Source: Plecoglossus altivelis
Taxonomy: Eukaryota > Chordata > Actinopteri > Osmeriformes > Plecoglossidae
Reading direction: 5' to 3'
DNA: 64,000 nt
Assembly (NCBI GenBank): GCA_036571765.1
Contig: BROE01000025.1
Coordinates: 6,058,918-6,122,917, forward strand
Positions 55,251-64,000 of this stretch are shown here, one piece after another (position 1 is the stretch's first letter; each line of letters begins with the position of its first letter). Position numbers and translations under genes: made by a program. The notes beneath the pieces are model-generated. The model was not told the origin of the DNA and ran no database searches. It saw nothing but the letters and a program-made list of their open reading frames with translations.

Positions 55251-56105
55251 ATTTATTTGCTTATTTATTATTTTTTCTTCCCCAACCCCCCCTCCCCCTT
55301 CCGCCCTCCCCTCCATTATGCACGTTGCGTTCGCTTCGCACGTCGGGGGTTTTTTTTCTTTCTTTCCGAATCGACGTGCAATCGCCCTGCTCCAGCCACG
55401 TCCCAACGACCCCGCTCTCTCTCTCTCTTTCAGACTGTTATCTCTGGTTGGAGAGAGGACCCTAGACACTTCATCAGTGTCCTTCACCTTGCTATCTGCT
55501 GCTCCCAACTTTTATTAAAACTTCAGCCTTTATCAGCTCCTGGGTAATTCAGGCGTGACAAATTGGGCACCAGATGCCACCTCCATTTGAGGCCGGTGTA
55601 CGCCGGGCGCTCCCCTATCAGGACAATAGGAGATGGCGTCTGCTGCATTGTGGAAGAATCATCCTTGCCGTGACACATTGGGTCACTTTCCCAAACTTCC
55701 TGACTCTCATTATGTACTGTACGGTATTGTTACGTTGTTGTTTTATGAGGTGAATTCAAAATATTTTCAACGTTACATTTTTTCAATACAAACAGAATCT
55801 GGTTCATGGGCTCAAGTTTAAAGGCAAGAAAATGTTAAAACCTCCCATAAAAAAACACTTCAGTTTAGAATGACCAGTGTTGATGTTGTAGAACTGGACG
55901 TCTGTCCCAGGATCCTCGCCCTCCTGGCAGTCGTCCGTCCGGTCGTCCATCTGGTTTGTAGTCCGTCCGGTCGTCCATCCATCCGGTTGTCCGTCCGTCC
56001 GGTCGTCACCTTCAGACTCCGTCTGAGAAGGAACATCTGACAGCTTTTATGAAGTGGAGGTGACAAGGTGACAAGGGGCCTGTTTAGTCACGTGAAAGTC
56101 ATCGT
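55251..56105. other. Intergenic with T-rich, C-rich and GTCCGTCCGG repeats
   Basis: T/C-rich tract 55255-55310, T-run 55350-55360. At 55510-55600 a complex block includes TGGGTAATTCAGGCGTGACA. CCGTCCGGTCGTCCATC units lie at 55932-56010. No gene was seen. Confidence 0.4.
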
Positions 56106-56109
56106 GTCT

Positions 56110-56205
56110 GTGTGAGTGTGTGTGTGTGTTTAAGTGCATGCACGTGGGAGGTGTGTGTGTGTGTGTGGTGTGTGTGTATGTGTGTGTGTGTGTGTGTGTG
56201 TGGGG
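56110..56205. repeat. (GT)n microsatellite, interrupted
   Basis: GTGTGTGTGT blocks interrupted near 56130-56148 by TTTAAGTGCATGCACGTGGG. Confidence 0.9.
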
Positions 56206-56322
56206 TCGAGGGGGGTTGGTAGTATAATTATTAAAGATAAGAACCGAACTGTCCTGTTGATTCAGGGGCAGCCAGAGACAATTAGTTTCCCCCGAGGTTT
56301 TTGATGGCACTCATCTGGTTGT

Positions 56323-57532
56323 CATGGACAACAGACATGAGGGACGGCTCATATTTACCGTCTCCTCCTCTGCACATTTCATTTGGGGCACTTTTAAAGA
56401 TAGGATGCTATTTATGACGCATTTAAAACGGAGGAGAATAGGGAGGTGAGTCGCTGAACCCAGTCGCTCACACGCTTGGTGCGCTCTGTTAAATGAAAGA
56501 AAGGAGGGCTCGGCTGGTTTGCAATGAAAATCAATCAATGCCAATGATTCTCAGAGATAAATAATCAAATGTGTTGTGATTGGACTATATCAAGGCAGCT
56601 TTTCTTACATGGGCCAAGGTACACCTATCAACAATTTGAAAAAAAATAAAAAAATAAAAAAATATTTAAAGGCAGTATTATATATAAAAATGACGCTTTA
56701 CAGCTCAGACTGAGGAGCCACACTAGGAATAAAGAGTCGCCTGACATCATCAGACATTTTCACAAATACGAATAAAACATGAGCCTGCAGATTTGTGTGG
56801 TTCCCAGGCCAGGAGAAGGGTGCATTCAAAGAGCAATCAAACCATACATGAGAGCAGATCAGGGCTCAGTGAACAGGGGCTGATCTGGATGGTGAAGACC
56901 CGCCCCCCCGCCCTCGCCCCCCCCGCCTTGCCGCCCCCATGGACAACAGACATGAGGGACGGCTCATATTTACCGTCTCCTCCTCTGCACATTTCATTTG
57001 GGGCACTTTTAAAGATAGGATGCTATTTATGACGCATTTAAAACGGAGGAGAATAGGGAGGTGAGTCGCTGAACCCAGTCGCTCACACGCTTGGTGCGCT
57101 CTGTTAAATGAAAGAAAGGAGGGCTCGGCTGGTTTGCAATGAAAATCAATCAATGCCAATGATTCTCAGAGATAAATAATCAAATGTGTTGTGATTGGAC
57201 TATATCAAGGCAGCTTTTTTCCTTACAATGGGCCAAGGTTACCCCTATCACATTTTGAAAAAAAAAAATTTAAAAAAAAAAAAATATTTAAGAGGCAGTA
57301 TTATATATAAAAATGACGCTTTACAGCTCAGACTGAGGAGCCACACTAGGAATAAAGAGTCGCCTGACATCATCAGACATTTTCACAAATACGAATAAAA
57401 CATGAGCCTGCAGATTTGTGTGGTTCCCAGGCCAGGAGAAGGGTGCATTCAAAGAGCAATCAAACCATACATGAGAGCAGATCAGGGCTCAGTGAACAGG
57501 GGCTGATCTGGATGGTGAAGACCCGCCCCCCG
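56323..57532. repeat. Near-identical tandem duplication, about 0.6 kb unit
   Basis: Copy 1 runs from 56323 to about 56910 and copy 2 from 56938 to about 57532 in direct orientation. The offset is 615 bp at the start and 623 at the end. As far as I can compare by eye, the first ~275 bp and the last ~215 bp are identical. Differences are confined to an A-rich stretch (about 56605-56675 against 57220-57293). Each copy ends in a C-rich stretch. The unit includes a PBX/HOX-like AATCAATCAATGCC and looks like non-coding regulatory DNA. It is either a very recent duplication or an assembly artefact. Confidence 0.9.
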
Positions 57533-59090
57533 CACCATCCACCCCTCCGGCTGCCGCCCCCCCCCCCCCTCCAGACAGACAGGCATCCCTCCCTCCTCCA
57601 GAAAGCCCTGACACACACCACGTCTGATAATGAGACCAGAAGGAGGGGTTGGTGGAAGAGATTGAAAACCTGAGTATCCACCCTGGCCTGCTGCCTGCAG
57701 GACAGTCAAAGAAACAAACGCACCTAAACAGGCTAAGTTTCTCACGTCGCTTCTATCACCCGACACCTTATAATATTCTAAACACGGGTTAACATAGCGA
57801 TTTGACATCTTCTGCTGACGCTGAGAAGCTGTGAGCCAAAGTATGAAGGATCCGAGGACAATCAAAACCTCTCGGAGATGATCGGACGCCATCCGCCCTC
57901 GTTGTTCCATCTGGGGGTCCCCCCCCCCTCGTTCGCTCCATTTCAGGCGAGCCTCCCTGGTCCGCTGGGTCCCTCCCCAGTCCAGGACAGCCTTGCTGTA
58001 GTCCAGGGCTCAGATGTGTTTGAAGGACTGCGGCAGGAAAGTAATGTAGAGCAGCCTGCCAGTTCACCAGCATCCTCAGGCAAGCGAGGGGGAGCACTGG
58101 TTAAAAGGCAGGTTTCTCTGGCTCAGGCCCAGGGAGTTATCTAGCGTGTAGCGCTACGGAATACAGAAACCACAGGCTACGTCTGTGCTACGTCTCCCCA
58201 AAGACAACATTTCAGAGAGGATCTAGCCATTGTCGAGTGCCAAAACTAGCTGGCACCGAAAACCTCCTTAAGTCAATTAACATCCTAAATTAAAAAGCGC
58301 TTCGCAAAGCTGTGTAAGTACATTAGCTAAACAATAGAATGTTTTCGTCAATTACGCTGCATTCCACACCCACACTGCAGTAGCTTTGTACCACTGGGAT
58401 GGGAGCACATGGGAGGTCGGGTAAGAATGCAGTCGTGTGTGACCTCCAGGACAAAAGATGGGACTGTTTTTTAAATTTATGATCAATTTATCTATTGGTT
58501 TGAAAAATAGGCCAATTCCCTCGTTGAAAATGCTTTCATTTTGGCAATTTGTATTGTCACCCAAGTTTGCTGGATAAACTGAATTGGCTACGTGAGCCTT
58601 TGACAAATAGTATCCATTAAGCTGGAATCCTGCAATCCTTAAACTAAAAACATACCTAAAACCAGACCATCATTAGGAAAATGAGGATAGACCTGAACCT
58701 GGTCTGTTTGTGAGCTGGCATGACTGATGGCATTCCGGCCTAGTCCATTATACACTCTATTTATACACCAGGACACAGAGGAGCAACACTACTTAGAAGC
58801 CTCTCCCCAATTAGGTTATTAGTGGTCTGGGAGAACCTCATTCCAAGTCAACAATAGAATCAACTGTACTGTAACAGAAGTTTTATAACGCACCAAGAAT
58901 TTCTGTGATCAGAACTAGGCATCTGTAGTCACAGCAAAACAATAGGAGTGAGTTCATGGAGAAAAGGAGGGGAGAGTGATTTAGCTCAGAGGGAGAGTTT
59001 TGGACTTTGGATCAAGAGATTCTAGTTTCACCCCCCTCCCCCATGTCTTTCTCAATTCATCAGTACATGCTTGAGGAATACACGGTCTGG
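57533..59090. other. Unique sequence after the duplication
   Basis: C-runs at 57557-57569 and near 57918; otherwise complex. The segment 58260-58640 is AT-rich and enhancer-like in texture. A weak tRNA/SINE-like head near 58975-59042 was considered but not accepted. No gene was seen. Confidence 0.4.
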
Positions 59091-59200
59091 TTCTTTAAAA
59101 AAAATTTTTTTTAGAATCTTCCAAAAGATCAAAAGATTTTTTATGAGTGAAGGAGGATTCCGTCCAGCGGGTCCTCCGGGACCCATCGTGGCGCTTCCTT

Positions 59201-59201
<1 letters not shown>

Positions 59202-59237
<36 letters not shown>

Positions 59238-59320
59238 CGGGGTGTGGGGGCGGTGGGGGGTGGGTGGGGGGGGAGGGGGGTGGCAGAGGGGAGGCAGGGG
59301 GGGCGGGTTGTGGCAGGGGA
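59202..59320. repeat. G-run and G-rich tract
   Basis: About 35 consecutive G (59202-59237 region, one C), then GGGGTGGGGGCGG-type words to about 59320. It is capable in principle of G-quadruplex formation. The run length is unlikely to be exact. Confidence 0.9.
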
Positions 59321-62300
59321 GGTGAGATTGGCGTAAGCAGGTGACCAAGAAGTAATAATATCGATGTAGGATTTTTTATGCTTAACCGATTGTAGACCCA
59401 GACGTTGGACACGCATCAATGGCAAGCGTGCGGTTGTGTAAGCCATAGTGTACGACAGGGCGCGAATTCATGTACAATACTATGGAAGGAATAAAACAAA
59501 CATTTTTGTTTGTAGGATGGATGGGGCATGTTACACTCCCTCGCGAAAAACCTTCACAGCTAAAAAACTGCGACCTATTTGCACAATGTACACACATGAA
59601 GGGTTGACTCCCATATACAGCCAGCATTGAGTCCCGATAGCAAAATGGCAGACCAAGAAACGACAAAGAATTTTAAGGGCCTCATTGAGGAACTCAGGAT
59701 GGAGACGGGAAACAGGAGAATTGAAAGATAAAGGAAGTGTGTGAGCCTTAAGTGTTTATTTTTTCATATAATCCAGTCTTTCTTCTAATAGATGCTGTCT
59801 CTTGGATTAGCTCTTTAGCCGACATGACCAGCGAACATACCTAAATCCGTGGTGGAGCAGCCAATGCAATATGTATCCCGGCTTTCCACCTGGCTGTTTG
59901 GCGGTGAAGCAGAAGCGCCCCCTCTAAGTGGGCGTGACTTGGGCTCCCTGCACGCTGCAGTCAGAGATGATAAGTGACCCCCCAGTGAATGTTAATGATA
60001 GTGATCATTCTGAGCAAGCCAGCCTCTCCATCTTGTCTCACAGCCTGGCGTGTCACACGCAGGGTGGCAAGGTTCAAGGGACTCAAATGAAAACAAACAC
60101 TCAAGGTAAGAATATAAATAAATAAATAAAGAGTAAGTGCGGAAGGAGAGAGAAAAATAAAAACAGAGAGGAGATGGGAAACTGAAGGTGCGTCTGGAAG
60201 CGGATGTAGGTGAGCTTCCATGTTGTCATGGCGCTCTTTGGTGCTCTACGCTACGTTCGCCGTCGTCAAGGACCTCTGCTCTGGGGTGTATTTGTGTGCT
60301 GATTAACAACGGAAATTAAAAAAAAAACAACTAAAAACTGACAAAGGAATGATTCTGAGCCAGCAGGTGTTTGGAGCAGGTGGACTTGGACAAATGTGGG
60401 CCCTTCCATGAACACAACAAGTCTGGGTCTCGTATCGGGTCATTGCTGTAAATGGCTTTGACAACCATGCGCACTAACTGGCCTGACGCAAACATCACCA
60501 AGCTAACGAATTCTGACAATATTGAAGGCATGACGTGAGATTGAGCCCAGAAATTTTCCAATGAATCGCGATCTTAAGATTCCCCTTTTCCTCTGCCTGG
60601 GTAATCATTAACCCTTGCATGGCCCGTCATCAGACTGCACGTAATTACTCAGGTCTTGCCTGTTTACAGCAGAATGTTTTTAATTGAACTCTTCCATTTT
60701 TCTTCCTGAAAGTTATAAGTTGCTCAGCGTTTTACTTTATGGCACATAATTCTAAATGACGATGAATGAAGTAATGTTTCGACCATGCCGAGATAATCTT
60801 GATGAATGGGTCTCCAATGACTGTTATACAACAATTAGAGGAGACAAAGTAATATGATTGGACAAGAGGTATTCCCTGACTACTGAACATTTTAACGACG
60901 CATGAATCTCTCCTTTCTACAGTGTTCTAATAACCATTCAATGCCTGAACAATCATCATCCGTCGTGGACGATCGCAAACTTCGCAGATTAACATGTCCC
61001 CTCAACAGACTCTATCAGTCATGGTTGAAACAGTTCTGGTTAGTGAAAAGCCTCAAAAGTTCATATAAAGACAAAAGACCATCATATAACCCCCCCCCCA
61101 CCCCCATGCAGCACCAAGGTTTATTCCGGTAAAATACAAACACAACTGGCTTTGTTGTACATAACTTGAACATGGGTGGCTCCTTGTGGTTTTCTGCAAA
61201 CCATAACAACATCAAACATTGTTTTTTGTTTTAATAAACAGTATCTCTTAGCAACGACCTCAATTAAAGTAAAAAGAGGGGGGGGGAGCTACCCTCTGCC
61301 CCCCACCCCTTATCCCACCCAACCCCACTCTTCATTTCTCTTCCTCCTCCCGGCAGAACTTTGCCAAAGTCATTTGAAGTTGCCAAATCCAGTCATGCCT
61401 GCTTAGCTTGCTGGACTGATTGTGCCAGAAAAGGAAATAAGACACAGATGCATACAAACTCTTGGTGGTGCCAGCAGAGAGACAGCTAATGGCTTCATCC
61501 TGACTCTCCCATTGCAGCTGGGCACAGGTGGGGATAATTAGAGATCTCTCTCCGCTCAAAGTCAATTCTTTACCAGTTGTGACAACCAAAAGGAGGTTAC
61601 CATGCTGGGGCCCAGCCCAAGCAGAGCCCTGACGCATCAACCCCCCGACCCCCATCCCCCAAACGCATCCGCATGAACCCACCTCCAGTTGATACCACTG
61701 GGCACTACTTACTCTCCTAGGCGGGTAGCCGTTTGTGTTGGCAGTGGCCGAAGCGATGCAAAGTTTCCCCAAACAGACACTCCCTCTCATGCGTATCCTT
61801 CTGAAAGCAGGAGTCCCTCTCCAGACTTTCCTCTGTCAAGCCAGGGCACGTCAGCTAGCTGGAACAGCCCAGGCAGGATGAGAGGCAGAGGGACGGGGAG
61901 GGGAAGGGACGCACGCCAGCTCATTCCAGTCATCTAGTATCACGGTAGCTAGAGCGGAAGGTCGAGCGGCCGTTTTTGAAAAATACAGAGGGTGTTTCAT
62001 CCCACTGTCTTTTTGTTGAGTGTGGAAAACGTTGACGGTTGTTTTTGAAATGATACAAAAAGAAAGTAGTGGTTGGTAAAATGGCGGGGGAGGGGACCAA
62101 TAGGGGCTCGAAAAATGAATGGATGACCAATGTAAACGGACGCCATGTTTCTCATTGTATTTTTCTTCAAGTCCTTAGTCTCGGTCGAAGCGACGCGCTT
62201 CATTTCCTTGATTGTGGATCTCCAGATGTTTAAATGAGCAGCAGAGGTAAAGCTGTGACCTCAGCCTTCAATCTGGCCAACGCTGTATTCAATAAACCTG

Positions 62301-63345
62301 CGAGAACAGATTCTGACGCAAAGTGCACCGATATCAGTGCGCCAGAGGGCTCGAAAAAACTTGAAAGCCTTGTTCCCTCGCGTTAGCCTGACTGACATCT
62401 GAGAGACATATGTGTCTTCAGATGAGAAGAAGCGAGACTCATTACAGCGTATTTGGTTGACATTGAGTGATTCAAGTGTTCCAGGACCATGCAGACAGGC
62501 TGATATAAAACACATTAAATGTCTTTCACAGCATTTTTACCTGACACTGCTCATGTACACATATCTATTATCTAATGGTCCTGCTTCACTCGATGTTTAA
62601 AGGCTGTAATAAAAATCTGGGTTCTGTGGAAAGACTAAGGTAAAAGAAACCAAGTGTTTCCTAAAAACAGTCAAGTACTATTTCAACGATTTGTGGTGAA
62701 TAGTACGCGTTCCACTAAAACAGTTCACTTTAAGTCGTTACTTCACCTAACATCTTTACAGCCCCACAAAAGGAATAAACGCGCGCATGCTGACAGAATT
62801 AAAGGTTGATATTCATCATTCTGAAAACATCAGAAAGGACAGGAAGTGATGAGAATGAGAACCGTGACGGAACAATCTAGAACCATGTGGTGCTTGATCG
62901 CAAGTCTCGTCTCACACTGAGATGAGCTTGGTGGCTGGAAGCGATCGGAGGCGTGTCCTCCCTAACAAAGAAGGCCCGCTGGCTCTAACACAAATCGGGG
63001 GCTACTGGCGTGCCGCTCCACCCCACCCAAAGTCCAGCCATGCCTGCAACAGACCCTCACAAACACCAAGAATAGCCGTGTGCATAAGAATACGATTGTT
63101 AGACTCACGTCCTTGAACGCAGCTTCGTCCGCGGAACAGATCCCTCGGAGAGCCACCAAAAAGTCGAAGTTGCAAAGCAAGAGAAGAGTGTGTTTCTGCT
63201 TCGTGCTGACCTTATGTTCAGAAGAGGCGCCTCTCCTTCCTGCTGCAGAGGGTTGGAAGAGAGAATGAAGGAAGGAAGGAGGAAAAGGCATGAAGAGAAG
63301 GAGAGAGGGCAGGTGAGCAGAGAGGATGCCAAGCCCAGCGGTCAG
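59321..63345. promoter_or_regulatory. Complex block, candidate regulatory DNA, no gene seen
   Basis: Mostly unique sequence. The segment 60590-60900 has ACGTAATTACTCAGGTCTTG and other TAAT words. A G-run lies near 61278-61286 and C-runs near 61090-61098. No coding exon or RNA gene was recognised. Confidence 0.35.
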
Positions 63346-63349
63346 AGGG

Positions 63350-63350
<1 letters not shown>

Positions 63351-63391
<41 letters not shown>

Positions 63392-63558
63392 AGAGAAAGG
63401 GAGAGAGAGAGAAAGAGGGAGAGAGAGAGAGAGGGAGAGAGAGAGAGAGAGAAAGAGGGAGAAAGGGAGAGAGAGAGAAAGGGAGAGAGAGAATGGGAGA
63501 GAGAGAGAGAGAAAGAGAGAGAGAGGGGGAGAGAGAGATATATTGAGAGAAAGGGGGA
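63351..63558. repeat. (GA)n microsatellite, imperfect
   Basis: About 200 nt of GA/GGGA/AAAG repeats, purine on the + strand, the opposite orientation to the CT tracts in gapvd1. Open frames through it are artefacts. Confidence 0.95.
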
Positions 63559-64000
63559 GAGAGGGCGGCTGACACCTCCTGCAGAGTGAGGCAGAGACTG
63601 ATAAGACCGTCAAACACCTCCAGGCCTAAACTACATCTCAACACAGCCTGGATCCTGCTAACCCCAGCAGTGGAAGCACAATGTGTCGAACTTTCCAGTC
63701 TGCTGTAAACGGTGTTGCATCGAGGAATCGAGGATTCAGAGGTTAAGGCTTCACAAATGTCCTGTGTATACAGTTATGCAGGTGTGAAATCGGAGTATTT
63801 AAAAATACTCCCTCGCCCCCAAGATCATTTGCCAAGTTTCTGAAGCCTATTCTGGCCTTGGATTGCTCTTATAATTGCATTGCTTTTTAGCCCAGTAAAT
63901 CTGACTGTGTCACAAGCAGCACTGGACAAGCATGATGTACTGCTTCTACACCAGCCAACCTGGCTACTTCCAAATGCCTTTGCTTAAAATCTGAACTGCA
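63559..64000. other. Unique sequence to the window end
   Basis: Complex DNA with a short inverted repeat GAGTATTTAAAAATACTC at 63791-63808. No gene was recognised. Confidence 0.45.

Noticed and set aside
58969..59042. tRNA-like or SINE-head sequence with TAGCTCAGAGGGAGAG (box A-like)
   Set aside because: The anticodon and T stems do not pair, box B is poor, the acceptor stem is out of register with box A, and no SINE tail follows.
12001..64000. Coding exons of MAPKAP1, PBX3, LMX1B, MVB12B or RALGPS1, the human-synteny neighbours
   Set aside because: I compared the translated frames with what I know of these proteins and found no match; the link to them remains inference from synteny.
1..64000. 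Endogenous retrovirus or other virus-derived genes, or an intact transposase
   Set aside because: No reverse transcriptase, integrase, capsid or DDE-transposase signature was visible in any frame; the only element recognised is a non-coding MITE.

Overview
This window looks like nuclear DNA from a ray-finned fish, probably a teleost. The one certain gene is an intron-rich vertebrate gene with short, GT-AG-bounded exons. The introns are compact and full of CT and GT microsatellites. A hAT-like miniature inverted-repeat element of a type common in fish sits at about 19.1 kb. The species cannot be read from the sequence.

Region 1, positions 1-11990 (+ strand): the 3' half of gapvd1 (GAPex-5/RAP6/RME-6 family). 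Sixteen coding exons run in phase from 1408 to the stop codon at 11437-11439, giving about 765 codons. They encode the Ser/Pro-rich central linker, the helical region and the complete C-terminal VPS9 domain (Rab5-family guanine nucleotide exchange). The N-terminal RasGAP-like half lies before position 1. A poly(A) signal at 11967-11972 ends the gene. Extra features are a predicted 33-nt in-frame microexon (7083-7115), one intron with a GC donor and a pyrimidine-poor acceptor (10382-10588), and one exon (3084-3218) bracketed by two minisatellites that are each in register with a splice site.

Region 2, about 12000-64000: a 52-kb stretch with no recognisable protein-coding gene. It alternates long simple repeats (CT/GA, GT, C- and G-runs, several minisatellites) with complex AT-rich blocks rich in homeodomain, POU and PBX/HOX-like words. 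That look is typical of conserved non-coding regulatory DNA around a developmental gene. In human, GAPVD1 is followed by MAPKAP1 and PBX3, so a regulatory landscape for a neighbour such as pbx3 is a reasonable but untested inference. Within this region I flag a 48-bp candidate cassette exon (49140-49187), a candidate first exon (15470-15613), a minus-strand protein-like open frame (13716-14042), a hAT-like MITE (19071-19243), a perfect 17-bp hairpin (22532-22569), a 34-bp minisatellite (23221-23830), and a near-identical tandem duplication of about 0.6 kb (56323-57532) that may be an assembly artefact.

No rRNA, convincing tRNA, CRISPR array, virus-derived gene or intact transposase gene was seen. 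I did not find a clear new biological system. The most unusual structure is the pair of splice-site-locked minisatellites around one gapvd1 exon.
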